This document shows positions 18,244 through 25,667 of a DNA stretch of 64,000 nucleotides, one piece after another. Source of the stretch: Pyrinomonadaceae bacterium (GTDB taxonomy: Bacteria; Acidobacteriota; Blastocatellia; Pyrinomonadales; Pyrinomonadaceae). The notes below the pieces were generated by a model that had not been told where the DNA came from, did no database searches, and saw only the letters and a program-made list of their open reading frames with translations. The stretch covers positions 1-64,000 of the forward strand of contig JAIBCC010000022.1 of the NCBI GenBank assembly GCA_019694395.1, in the 5' to 3' direction. The translations under genes and the position numbers were made by a program. Every line of letters starts with the position of its first letter. Positions within the stretch are counted from its first letter, which is position 1.

Positions 18244-18763
18244 ACCAGTTACTCCTTTTTTTCAATTCCGTAATGTGAGCAAGATGATGCCGGGAATGCC
18301 AATCGTAAAGACCGAGCATATAGTTTAAACTGACTTCGCCGTGTTCGGGATGAAATAGATTTCGGTCAAAATCTTCGGCGGACATTGATTTCAAAACCAA
18401 AACCCAACGGGCGTGAATTGAATCAATTTGATTAAGCGATAATTCAATCGGCGCGTGTTTTGAATCTGCCAATTCAGCCCAACGATCTTCCATATAAGGT
18501 TTAATAGTTGGGGTTTCTTCTGTCAACCCTAACTTCAAACGAATCAGCGAATTAGCGTGACTGTCGGCAACGTGATGAACAACTTGTTTGACCGTCCAAC
18601 CTTCGGGACGATATGGAGTTTCAAGCTGTTCTTCGCTCAAACCAGCAACTGCTTCACGCAGTTTTTTCGGTAATTCTTCGATAGTTTGAATAAATTGCGG
18701 ACGCAATTCGGCTGTAACTTCAGTCGGTTGAAATTTTCCAATCGGATAACTTAAATCACTCAT
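18242..18763 (-). CDS. YfiT/BstA-like DinB-superfamily protein (putative thiol transferase or metal-dependent hydrolase)
   Basis: A 173-residue four-helix-bundle protein of the DinB superfamily, closest to YfiT/BstA (putative bacillithiol transferase). The N-terminal signature GKFxP is present, and the three metal-ligand positions are visible as VVHHVADSH in helix 2 and DWHSRHHLAHI near the C-terminus. The family is proposed to transfer low-molecular-weight thiols to electrophiles; whether this organism uses bacillithiol is not shown here. It lies between intein-bearing dnaB and alr, all co-oriented, with heptamer repeat arrays on both sides. A second, shorter DinB protein lies on the other side of dnaB. 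Confidence 0.8.
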   Translation of the reverse strand: MSDLSYPIGKFQPTEVTAELRPQFIQTIEELPKKLREAVAGLSEEQLETPYRPEGWTVKQVVHHVADSHANSLIRLKLGLTEETPTIKPYMEDRWAELADSKHAPIELSLNQIDSIHARWVLVLKSMSAEDFDRNLFHPEHGEVSLNYMLGLYDWHSRHHLAHITELKKRSNW

Positions 18764-18770
18764 AATTTTT

Positions 18771-18809
18771 CAGTAGTCAGTTGTTAGTGGTCAGTGATCA
18801 GTGGTCAGC
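18771..18809. repeat. Tandem heptamer array, consensus CAGTnGT (dnaB/yfiT-like junction)
   Basis: Five consecutive 7-base units: CAGTAGT, CAGTTGT, TAGTGGT, CAGTGAT, CAGTGGT, then a partial CAGC. Intergenic, directly upstream of the YfiT-like start codon. The appearance matches STRR-type heptanucleotide repeats known from filamentous cyanobacteria. Confidence 0.85.
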
Positions 18810-18832
18810 AAAATTTTGCCTTTTTACTTGGT

Positions 18833-21466
18833 TTACTCACCACCAAAATAATTTTCAAAGCGGGTAAATTCTTTCAAAAAGGCTAATTTTACCGAACCTG
18901 TCGGACCGTTTCTTTGTTTTGAAATTAAAAGTTCGGCAATTCCCTGATTTTCTTCGCTTGGCTTGTAGTATTCGTCACGATAAATAAAGGCGACTAAATC
19001 GGCATCTTGCTCAATTGAGTTGTGAGCTATAACCCCTTTAGACTCAAAGTTTGCAAGCCCTTCTACAGTTAAGTCGAATACTTCTTCTTCCCCATCTGGC
19101 TCAATAGAAACAATTTCATCCCAATAGACATCACTTTGGGCAAGAAAACGTAATTCGTCTGAATCTATTGCGTTTGCAATTCTTAAAGCACGTTCCCGGC
19201 TAATATTTTGCTTGTAAAGTGTAGTTCCGCAGTATTTCATTCCAATTCTTTTGGCTAATTCACGAGAAGAGATTTGCTTTTCTTTCATTGTTGGCAAAAT
19301 CATATTCTGCCAAACTTCGCTTGGAATAATGTCCCGATTTGTATTAGTAATCTTATCTTTCAGATAATCAACTATTTGCTCTAAACTTTCATTTTTATAT
19401 TTTCCAACTGCACCAATCAAGTTAGCAAACCTTTCTAAATCGCCTTTGCCCGTAATTGAAACGTGAAATTGGTCGCGCCCTTTGCCATTTTGAGAACGTC
19501 TTCTCAACCAGGCATTTATTCCAATTCTAAGTAATAGAGTTTGAACATCTTTTGCAAGTTTTTCACTACTTGAAGCGTAATAAACAGCAGGAGCATAAAA
19601 TCCTGGCTTCAAACGAATGCAACCGTCAGTTGCCCATAAATGTCTTAAAAACAAGGCGATAGCTTCTTTTGGTTGCTGGAAAACCTTTTCCGGCACAAAT
19701 TTTTCGTGTGAGCGCAAGCCCCAAACTCTCAAGTCGTCCAACCATTCGGCAATCGCACTTCGGACGTTATGTGTATGATGACGGGTTGAGGTTAAATAAA
19801 CTTGAAACCAAGTTCTTTCCGGCTTAATTTTCGGCTGAATATCGTTCGGAAAAACTCTAAGCGCAGTTTCTGCAACAATTTCGGCTAAATCTTCTTCGCG
19901 CGTTGTGTATTGAATCGAATGTCGCGGCAAAGTGCAGCCATCACCAATCAAATGAGCCAAAAGCGCAAGTTCATCATTGCTCATTGTTTGCGGATAATCC
20001 GAAGGAACATTTCGTGCAGTTGCCAACTTTTCACCTTTGCGGAACTGATCCAACCTCTTCCAACCATCCAGCGACAAAAATTTATGATTTCCCGTTGCTC
20101 TGATTTCGTGTCCTAATTTTGTAGTTAAACGAAAGACAGGTTTAATCCCAGTCGAAAAGGAATTGGTCACCAAGGCTTTTTCCAGATTCCAATTTGTCTG
20201 ATTCAAAGCCCAAACTCTAAACCCTGTTTTTCCAATGAGTTCACGAATCGGCACACGCTCGCCTGTGTCTGCCAAAGTAACCAAACTTTCCCAGGTCAAA
20301 CAACCTGATTCGCGTAAATCCGACATCTGCGGTTTAGGGGGATTACGAGCCTCCGGCGCACGCGAAAGTTGTGAAAGTGCAATCAACGGCACGTTCATTT
20401 CTTTGGCTAACCCCTTTAGTTCCCGCGAAATCTGTGAAACTTCCTGTTGGCGGTTATCACTACGTTTGCCGCTGCCTGACATCAACTGCATATAGTCAAC
20501 CACAATCAAATCAAGCCTTTTTTGTTCGGCAAACAATCTTCGCGCTTTGGCACGCATTTCCAAAGGAGAAATTCCCGGCGTATCATCAATAAAAATTTTT
20601 GCTTCGGAAAGCGTTCCGATGGCTTCGGCTAATCGTCCCCATTCGTCACGGGTCAAAAATCCATTACGAAAACGATGGGCATCAACTCTGGCTTCAGAAG
20701 CAAGCATCCGCATTACCAGCTGTTCTTTCGACATTTCAAGCGAAAAAACTGCAACGCAAGCACCTTCTAAAATCGCCGCGTTTTGGGCAATATTCAAACA
20801 CAAAGCTGTCTTTCCCATTGAGGGACGGGCGGCAACAATAATCAAATCAGTGCGTTGTAAACCGGAAGTCATCGCATCCAGATCACGATAACCTGTTGCT
20901 ATTCCAGTTAGGGCGTGGCTTTCGCGTTTAGCAAACTCCTGAACTTTGTGCAGAACGTTTTCCGCAATTGGTTTAACGTGGGCAAACCCTTGTCTGGCGC
21001 GTTCATCGGCGAGGGCAAAAATCGCTTGTTCCGCGTGGTCGAGAATAATTTCGGGATCTTCTTCTTCGGCAAGAGCCTCGCTGGTGATTTGGTTACAAAC
21101 TTTAATTAAATTCCGCGTAATTGCTTTGCCTTTAACAACTTTGGCGTAAGTTTCGATATTGGAAAAATGCGGTAAACCAAAGGTTAAATTAGTAATGGTT
21201 GCAATTCCGCCCATACTTTCCAACTGACCTTCTTTTTTGAGTTCTTCGCCAATCAAAATCGGATCAATCTTTTCGCCACGTTCAAATAGTGCAGACATAG
21301 CCTTGAACACGCGGCGATGCAACGGAGAATAAAAGTCCTCCGCTTTAAGTTGTTCAATAGCTTGGGATATGAGGGTATTATCCAATAAAATTGCGCCCAA
21401 AATAACGCGCTCCGAATCGGGAGAACTCGGTAAAGGTTTTTCTAAATATTGCTCAGGTGTTGCCAT
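18833..21466 (-). CDS. dnaB: Replicative DNA helicase DnaB containing an intein
   Basis: Hexameric fork helicase. The extein is 449 residues: an N-terminal DnaG-interaction domain (1-150), then the RecA-like motor with Walker A ARPSMGKT at 213-220, Walker B LDLIVVDYMQLM (319-329) and the motif SQLSR. At residue 389 the helicase is interrupted within SDLRESG/C, and it resumes at residue 817 with SIEQDADLV. This is the conserved motif where the Synechocystis DnaB intein also sits. The 877-residue total is therefore helicase plus a 428-residue intein; active helicase requires splicing. The gene lies between two DinB-superfamily genes in the ribosomal-protein run. Confidence 0.97.
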   Translation of the reverse strand: MATPEQYLEKPLPSSPDSERVILGAILLDNTLISQAIEQLKAEDFYSPLHRRVFKAMSALFERGEKIDPILIGEELKKEGQLESMGGIATITNLTFGLPHFSNIETYAKVVKGKAITRNLIKVCNQITSEALAEEEDPEIILDHAEQAIFALADERARQGFAHVKPIAENVLHKVQEFAKRESHALTGIATGYRDLDAMTSGLQRTDLIIVAARPSMGKTALCLNIAQNAAILEGACVAVFSLEMSKEQLVMRMLASEARVDAHRFRNGFLTRDEWGRLAEAIGTLSEAKIFIDDTPGISPLEMRAKARRLFAEQKRLDLIVVDYMQLMSGSGKRSDNRQQEVSQISRELKGLAKEMNVPLIALSQLSRAPEARNPPKPQMSDLRESGCLTWESLVTLADTGERVPIRELIGKTGFRVWALNQTNWNLEKALVTNSFSTGIKPVFRLTTKLGHEIRATGNHKFLSLDGWKRLDQFRKGEKLATARNVPSDYPQTMSNDELALLAHLIGDGCTLPRHSIQYTTREEDLAEIVAETALRVFPNDIQPKIKPERTWFQVYLTSTRHHTHNVRSAIAEWLDDLRVWGLRSHEKFVPEKVFQQPKEAIALFLRHLWATDGCIRLKPGFYAPAVYYASSSEKLAKDVQTLLLRIGINAWLRRRSQNGKGRDQFHVSITGKGDLERFANLIGAVGKYKNESLEQIVDYLKDKITNTNRDIIPSEVWQNMILPTMKEKQISSRELAKRIGMKYCGTTLYKQNISRERALRIANAIDSDELRFLAQSDVYWDEIVSIEPDGEEEVFDLTVEGLANFESKGVIAHNSIEQDADLVAFIYRDEYYKPSEENQGIAELLISKQRNGPTGSVKLAFLKEFTRFENYFGGE
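19019..20302 (-). mobile_element. DnaB intein with LAGLIDADG homing endonuclease
   Basis: In-frame insertion of 428 codons. Splicing residues are intact: Cys1 (CLTWESLVTLADTG, block A), the TxxH-type block B as ATGNHKFLSLDGW, and the C-terminal block G GVIAHN ending in His-Asn before the extein Ser. The middle carries two LAGLIDADG-like blocks, LLAHLIGDGC and LFLRHLWATDGC, each with the acidic residue needed for DNA cleavage, so the endonuclease may be active. Near its end comes a helix-turn-helix-like segment (SSRELAKRIGM). Inteins at this site home into intein-free dnaB alleles. No base-composition break is visible by eye. Confidence 0.95.
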
Positions 21467-21504
21467 TTTTAACGAAACTCAACTGTTTTTATTTGTTTTT
21501 ACTT

Positions 21505-21960
21505 TTACCTAACGCCCCATTCCCAAATTCCAAAACCCACACTTTTACTCAATTTGCGACCTGATTGTTTGAGCGAAAGCATAATTTGTCCGCGATGATG
21601 AGATTCGTGAGAGATCAAATAGCCCACAAATGCTGTGGCGTGGGGTTTGAATCCTTTGATTTTGCCATTACTAATTTCAATCAATTTGGAGATCGCTTCG
21701 GCTGATTTTGTTAATGAATCCAAAAGAATTTCCTTACTTAAATCCTGTCCTTTTTCAATTTTTTCCAATCCTTCCAAAAGTTCGGGTGATGCTGATTTCA
21801 ACCACATAAGCCGCACATTGTGTAAATGGGCAAATTGTTCGCCGACATTGCGCCCTTTTGAGGCAGAAACATCAGTAAGCCATTCGTTTTCAATACTTTC
21901 GAGCAAATATAATATTATTCGACCATTGATTTCCCAGCTTTCAATCAGTTCATTGCTCAT
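21505..21960 (-). CDS. DinB-family protein
   Basis: A 151-residue four-helix-bundle protein of the DinB superfamily. The three expected His ligands are seen: GEQFAHLHNVR in the second helix and SHESHHRGQIM in the last third. The usual Arg-Gly-Gln after the HxxxH ligand pair is present. Family members include thiol-dependent transferases and damage-inducible proteins, but most, including this one, have no known substrate. It begins just downstream of the rplI terminator and is separated from dnaB by 38 bases, so it probably has its own promoter or depends on read-through. It resembles the YfiT-like protein only distantly. Confidence 0.75.
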   Translation of the reverse strand: MSNELIESWEINGRIILYLLESIENEWLTDVSASKGRNVGEQFAHLHNVRLMWLKSASPELLEGLEKIEKGQDLSKEILLDSLTKSAEAISKLIEISNGKIKGFKPHATAFVGYLISHESHHRGQIMLSLKQSGRKLSKSVGFGIWEWGVR

Positions 21961-21970
21961 AATTTTTTTT

Positions 21971-22008
21971 GAGAAAAAAAGACCGCAAGCAATAAAACTT
22001 GCAGTCTT
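21971..22008 (-). terminator. Intrinsic terminator of the rpsF-rpsR-rplI operon
   Basis: On the minus strand, stem AAGACTGCAAG / CTTGCGGTCTT (11 bp including G-T pairs) with an 8-base loop, followed by TTTTTT. It lies about 30 bases after the rplI stop codon and just ahead of the DinB-family start. Confidence 0.85.
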
Positions 22009-22039
22009 AGATAATACTTCAAAGTTTGAAAAAAGTTAA

Positions 22040-22540
22040 TTACGCTTCAGTGGTTTCTTTGGCTTCTGCTTTAGCTTCGACCGCTCCGCCTTCTGCTACA
22101 ACAGTTACAGGAACGTTCAAAGTAACGTCACGGTGCAATTTAACCGGAACGCTGTATTCACCCGTAATTTTGATTGCTTCTTTCAAAGAAATTTTCTTAC
22201 GATCAATTTCGTAGCCTTGAGCTTTTAAGGCTTCGGCAATATCCATCGAAGTAACTGAACCGAAAAGAGTTCCTTCATCTCCGGCTTTACGTTCAAATTT
22301 CAAAGCAATTGTGCTCATTTGCTCTTTTTGCAATTCAGCAGTTGATTTTTCTGCCGCTGCTTTTTTCAAAAGTGCATTTTTTTCTGCTTCTACTTGTTTG
22401 ACATTACCTTTGGTCGCCAAAAGAGCTATCCCGCGTGGTAAAAGATAGTTACGGGCATAGCCAGCTTTGACCTTGACCACTTCGCCGCGTCCGCCTAAAT
22501 TTTCAACATCTTCTCTTAAAAGGACATTTGTTGTTGCCAT
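22040..22540 (-). CDS. rplI: 50S ribosomal protein L9
   Basis: Binds 23S rRNA domain V and extends from the ribosome. The N-terminal signature LREDVENLGGRGEVVKVKAGYARNYL is diagnostic (shown here as LREDVENLG, then KAGYARNYLLPRG). The long connecting helix (about 45-80) and a C-terminal domain up to residue 150 follow, and an Ala/Glu/Lys-rich tail adds about 15 residues (166 total versus about 150). A strong ribosome site (AGGAGG) precedes the ATG. It is the last gene of the rpsF-rpsR-rplI operon and is followed by an intrinsic terminator. Confidence 0.97.
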   Translation of the reverse strand: MATTNVLLREDVENLGGRGEVVKVKAGYARNYLLPRGIALLATKGNVKQVEAEKNALLKKAAAEKSTAELQKEQMSTIALKFERKAGDEGTLFGSVTSMDIAEALKAQGYEIDRKKISLKEAIKITGEYSVPVKLHRDVTLNVPVTVVAEGGAVEAKAEAKETTEA

Positions 22541-22562
22541 TTTGTTTTAAATCCTCCTTTGT

Positions 22563-22841
22563 TTAATCGCCAACGAATGGTAACAACGCCATTGACCTTG
22601 CGCGTTTAATAGCTTTAGCAATACGTCGTTGGTCTTTTGCCGAGATACCGGAAATGCGGCGCGGCATAATTTTTCCACGTTCAGGCACAAATTTTTTCAA
22701 GTAATCGGTATCTTTCCAATCAACATAAGCCGGAACTCTTTCTTTCTGGCGACGGCGTTGAAAGCGTCTGGGTGCTTTATCAAATTTTTGCACATCGCTT
22801 AAATCAACATCAGTCATATCTAAATCTTTATCTGCGTCCAT
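22563..22841 (-). CDS. rpsR: 30S ribosomal protein S18
   Basis: Small-subunit protein that binds 16S rRNA as a dimer with S6. The conserved core is complete: [22 protein letters not shown], shown in part as [17 protein letters not shown], then [22 protein letters not shown]. It has an acidic N-terminal extension of about 20 residues ([15 protein letters not shown]), making 92 residues in place of the usual 75-80. A clear AAGGAG precedes the ATG. It sits 14 bases downstream of rpsF, its assembly partner, in the standard order. Confidence 0.97.
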   Translation of the reverse strand: MDADKDLDMTDVDLSDVQKFDKAPRRFQRRRQKERVPAYVDWKDTDYLKKFVPERGKIMPRRISGISAKDQRRIAKAIKRARSMALLPFVGD

Positions 22842-22855
22842 AATCTCTCCTTATC

Positions 22856-23269
22856 TTATTCCTCTGTTTGGACTTGGGCTGATGCAGCAACATCATTTTC
22901 GTCTTTCTTAAAACCACTGTTACGACGTGCCTGACGTTTTTCACGTTTAACCCGAACCTTATCGGCGGCTTTGCGATCTTCGTCAACCCGAACAGTTATA
23001 AAACGAACAATTGTGTCATTAACACGCATTCTGCGTTCTAATTCTGCAATTTCCTTGCCTGAACCTTCGATTTCAAAAAGGGTGTAATAACCTTCTCTCA
23101 TTCGCTTGATTTCGTAAGCAAGTTTACGTTTGCCCATATCTTCAACCTTAACGACACTGCCGCCTTCGGTTTCGATAACTTTTGTTATTCCTTCATTTAA
23201 TTTAGCGATGTCTTCTGCCGCCGTTTCGGGCTTGGCAATATACATCATTTCATAAACTCTATTTGCCAA
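22856..23269 (-). CDS. rpsF: 30S ribosomal protein S6 (TTG start)
   Basis: Small-subunit protein pairing with S18. The ferredoxin-like core is clear: VYEMMYIAKPE at the N-terminus, GGSVVKVEDMGKRKLAYEIKRM in part, then the strand with YTLFEIEGS. The C-terminal extension (about residues 100-137) is basic then acidic, longer than minimal S6. The start is TTG: AGGAGG lies eight bases upstream and the family normally begins two to five residues before the YE motif, whereas the first downstream ATG would remove the first strand. First gene of the rpsF-rpsR-rplI operon, which also sits next to pth and rplY. Confidence 0.96.
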   Translation of the reverse strand: MANRVYEMMYIAKPETAAEDIAKLNEGITKVIETEGGSVVKVEDMGKRKLAYEIKRMREGYYTLFEIEGSGKEIAELERRMRVNDTIVRFITVRVDEDRKAADKVRVKREKRQARRNSGFKKDENDVAASAQVQTEE

Positions 23270-23286
23270 TTTATTTGCCTCCTTTT

Positions 23287-23313
23287 GGCTTTCCAGCCTT
23301 GTAGTTTACAAAG
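23287..23313 (-). promoter_or_regulatory. Short hairpins in the rpsF leader
   Basis: Two small stems are possible just upstream of the AGGAGG of rpsF: CTTTGTA-AAC-TACAAGG and GGCT-GGAA-AGCC, sharing two bases and therefore partly exclusive. Leaders of rpsF in many bacteria bind the S6:S18 complex for autoregulation. The conserved CCG bulge of that motif was not recognised here, so this is only a candidate. Confidence 0.25.
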
Positions 23314-23330
23314 CAAGAAGGGTTTTCAGT

Positions 23331-23400
23331 GAAAAATTAAAAATGTAAAATTATTGTTTTTTGAAAAACTATTTTTTTTGTATTTTTAACTTTTAATTAA
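23331..23400. repeat. AT-rich heptamer-periodic repeats in inverted orientation (rpsF/pth junction)
   Basis: Left part GAAAAAT, TAAAAAT, GTAAAAT; right part reads on the other strand as heptamers of the type GTTAAAA and overlaps the last codons of pth. The two halves are roughly complementary across about 30 AT-rich bases. Confidence 0.5.
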
Positions 23401-23944
23401 ACTTTGCCATTGCTTTTTCGACTCCATCACGTAGGATGGACCGAATTGCATCTGCACTTGTTTCTAAAACTTTCTCAACTGTTTCCAAATCTGGTTTTGA
23501 AAACTTTTCCAATACAAACTTTTTTGTATCGTTCAACGGGTGTTCAGGTTGAATACCGATTCTAAGCCGAATAAATTCTTGCGTTCTCAAACAAGCGATA
23601 ATTGATTTTAAACCGTTGTGTCCGCCATCTGAGCCTTTTGGACGGATCCGGATTTTGCCAAACGGAATAGCTAAATCGTCAGTAATAACAATGATTTTTA
23701 CGTCTTTTCGCTTTTGCAAAAGTCCCGAAACTGCTTCACCGCTTAAATTCATATAGGTTTGCGGCTTTACCAGTTCAACAATTTCGTTTTCAAATTCGGC
23801 TCTTCCTACCAATGCCCTACATTCTTCGCGTTTGACGGCTGCATTTGCCTCTTTTGCCAGTTTATCTATCAGCATAAAGCCTAGATTATGGCGGGTTCCG
23901 GCATATTTTTCAGTAGGATTTCCCAATCCGACAATCAACCACAT
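23393..23944 (-). CDS. pth: Peptidyl-tRNA hydrolase
   Basis: Releases tRNA from prematurely dissociated peptidyl-tRNA. The 183-residue length is typical. The N-terminal motif GLGNPTEKYAGTRHNLGF contains the catalytic His; the conserved Asn and Asp positions follow in KPQTYMNLSGEAV and ITDDLAIPFGKIRI, then GGHNGLKSI. The gene sits between rplY and rpsF, the standard bacterial neighbourhood. Its last codons run into a heptamer-periodic repeat. Confidence 0.97.
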   Translation of the reverse strand: MWLIVGLGNPTEKYAGTRHNLGFMLIDKLAKEANAAVKREECRALVGRAEFENEIVELVKPQTYMNLSGEAVSGLLQKRKDVKIIVITDDLAIPFGKIRIRPKGSDGGHNGLKSIIACLRTQEFIRLRIGIQPEHPLNDTKKFVLEKFSKPDLETVEKVLETSADAIRSILRDGVEKAMAKFN

Positions 23945-24021
23945 AAATATATTGGTTTTTAGTTTTGTTTTTGAATTGCATTAAATTTGACAATTAACAA
24001 ACAAAAACTTAAAGCCTGATT

Positions 24022-24438
24022 TTACGCGCCTTCACCTTCCAACTTTGCTGCTTCTGCCGCTTCAGCAGCAACTTCCAAGGCGTGGGCAGCATCGGCTGCA
24101 TCCTGAACGGTTTTGGCATTATAAACTTTTTCATCCTCGCTTGAAATACGAAGAAGATCAGCGTGCAACAACCGCCCTTTTAAAGGATCAATTTGGCGAT
24201 CTTGAAAAATTACGTTACTAACACCAATTCCTTCAATATCAAGTGAAAATACGGTTCTGCTTCCTGACGGTGAGCGTAAAACTGCCGCTAAATCACTTAA
24301 ATTCGCAGTAACCGAAACAGTTTCGCCGCCCCCGCCGTAAACAGTGACCGGAATTTTTCCGGCAACACGCAAACGACGTGAATGACCTTTCCCGCTAGTT
24401 TCTCTTTTCTCAGCTTTTACTACAACTTTTTCAGACAT
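24022..24438 (-). CDS. rplY: 50S ribosomal protein L25 (short form)
   Basis: Binds 5S rRNA. The N-terminal L25 domain is complete (KAEKRETSGKGHSRRLR, then GKIPVTVYG, FQDRQIDPLKGRLLHADL). The second, beta-rich TL5/Ctc domain found in most bacteria outside gammaproteobacteria is absent; instead an Ala/Glu-rich tail of about 30 residues ends the protein at 138 residues. No in-frame remnant of a second domain follows the stop, so this seems to be the natural length. It is next to pth and prs in the standard order. The C-terminal tail is the only oddity. Confidence 0.92.
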   Translation of the reverse strand: MSEKVVVKAEKRETSGKGHSRRLRVAGKIPVTVYGGGGETVSVTANLSDLAAVLRSPSGSRTVFSLDIEGIGVSNVIFQDRQIDPLKGRLLHADLLRISSEDEKVYNAKTVQDAADAAHALEVAAEAAEAAKLEGEGA

Positions 24439-24450
24439 AATTCCTCTTTA

Positions 24451-24540
24451 TGATCTTTGATGTTTGTTCTTTAATCTTGGACATTAAATTAAAACCCAAA
24501 ATATCAAAGATCAAAGGTCAAAAATCAAAGGTCAAAAATC
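24451..24540. repeat. Inverted heptamer arrays between prs and rplY
   Basis: Right array in tandem: CAAAGAT, CAAAGGT, CAAAAAT, CAAAGGT, CAAAAAT (24505-24539), ending at the prs stop. Left array: TGATCTT, TGATGTT, TGTTCTT, TAATCTT (24451-24478), i.e. the same motif on the other strand. TGATCTTTGAT and ATCAAAGATCA give an 11-bp perfect stem at the inner or outer register. Confidence 0.85.
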
Positions 24541-25497
24541 CTATATAAACAAAGATGAAACGCTTGTCTCATCGTGAATTGATTTGATGGCTCTGGCGAG
24601 CATCTTAGCAACACTCAAAACCACAATTCGTCCTTCATCCTGAAGTTTTTTACCTTCATCGCTTAAAGGAATCGTGTTGGTTACGATAACTTTTTGCAAA
24701 TGTGAATTCTTAATATTTTCAATAGCTTTTCCTGATAAAACAGGATGCGTAAAGGCGGCAATAACACTTCTTGCTCCGGCTTTGTGTAATGCCTCGGCAA
24801 CTTTACAAATTGTTCCGCCGGTATCGCACATATCGTCCAGGATCAAACAATTTTTATCGCGCACATCCCCGACAACATTCATTACTTCAGCGACGTTAGC
24901 TTTTTCACGGCGTTTATCGCAAAGGGCTAATCCGGCATCTAATCTTTTAGCATATGCCCTTGCCCGTTCTGCCCCGCCAGTATCAGGTGAAACCACAAGT
25001 AAATCTTCAATCGGGTTTTCCTGAAAATAATTAACAACTACCGGCGCGGCATAAAGATGATCAACCGGAATATCAAAGAACCCTTGAATTTGGGCAGCAT
25101 GCAAATCAATGGTAATAATCCTTTCAGCTCCGGCAACAGTAATTAAATTTGCCACCAATTTCGCCGCAATTGGAACCCGTGGACGATCTTTTTTATCCGA
25201 ACGGGCATATCCAAAATATGGAATAACTGCAGTAACTCGCTCTGCTGATGCCCGGTTAAAAGTATCCAGCATTACGAGCAATTCCATTAAATGTTTGTCA
25301 GTCGGCGGACAGGTCGGCTGAATTATAAAAACATCAGCCCCACGGACATTTTCACCAATTTGAAAATTAAATTCCCCGTCTGAAAATCTTCCTGTGTTAG
25401 CTTGCCCTAAATCGCAACTTAGATGCGAACAAATTTCATCGGCTAATTCGCGGTAGGCGTTGCCCGAAAATACTTTGATGTTTCCTGTTACGCTCAT
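24541..25497 (-). CDS. prs: Ribose-phosphate pyrophosphokinase (PRPP synthetase)
   Basis: Makes phosphoribosyl pyrophosphate from ribose-5-phosphate and ATP for nucleotide, His and Trp synthesis. Class I enzyme of normal length (318 residues). Motifs: the flexible ATP loop with FSDGEFNFQIGENVRG, the catalytic region DLHAAQIQGFFDIPVDHL, KRREKANVAEV, and the PRPP/ribose-phosphate loop LILDDMCDTGGT. It lies between tRNA-Gln and rplY, in the conserved ispE-tRNA-prs-rplY-pth order seen in many bacteria. Confidence 0.97.
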   Translation of the reverse strand: MSVTGNIKVFSGNAYRELADEICSHLSCDLGQANTGRFSDGEFNFQIGENVRGADVFIIQPTCPPTDKHLMELLVMLDTFNRASAERVTAVIPYFGYARSDKKDRPRVPIAAKLVANLITVAGAERIITIDLHAAQIQGFFDIPVDHLYAAPVVVNYFQENPIEDLLVVSPDTGGAERARAYAKRLDAGLALCDKRREKANVAEVMNVVGDVRDKNCLILDDMCDTGGTICKVAEALHKAGARSVIAAFTHPVLSGKAIENIKNSHLQKVIVTNTIPLSDEGKKLQDEGRIVVLSVAKMLARAIKSIHDETSVSSLFI

Positions 25498-25517
25498 TTA
25501 AAAGGTGATAATAAACA

Positions 25518-25555
25518 AATTGACGAGCAACTTTGTAAAAAGTTACCCGTCAATT
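25518..25555 (-). terminator. Hairpin between tRNA-Gln and prs
   Basis: AATTGACG / CGTCAATT (8 bp), a 3x3 internal loop, then AACTT / AAGTT (5 bp) closing a 6-base loop. It has no strong T-run afterwards, so it may mark tRNA 3' processing or partial termination rather than full termination. Confidence 0.45.
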
Positions 25556-25570
25556 TCACAGAATAAAAGA

Positions 25571-25645
25571 TGGCTGGGGCGGGAGGGATCGAACCTACGA
25601 ATGCCGGATCCAAAAACCGGTGCCTTACCACTTGGCTACGCCCCA
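25571..25645 (-). tRNA. tRNA-Gln (anticodon TTG), CCA encoded
   Basis: A 75-base cloverleaf: acceptor TGGGGCG/CGCCCCA with the U1-A72 pair typical of glutamine tRNAs, D-arm GCC/GGC, anticodon arm CCGGT-TTTTGGA-TCCGG with anticodon TTG, T-loop TTCGATC, discriminator G and a genome-encoded CCA. Two stem positions are mismatched: T31-T39 at the base of the anticodon stem and T50-C64 in the T-stem. It lies between ispE and prs, where many bacteria carry a glutamine tRNA. Confidence 0.95.
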
Positions 25646-25667
25646 ACAATAAACTTTTTATAAGAAA

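Noticed and set aside
22040..23269. A single-stranded DNA-binding protein gene between rpsF and rpsR
   Set aside because: The gap between these genes is only 14 bases; the ssb gene found there in some bacteria is absent.
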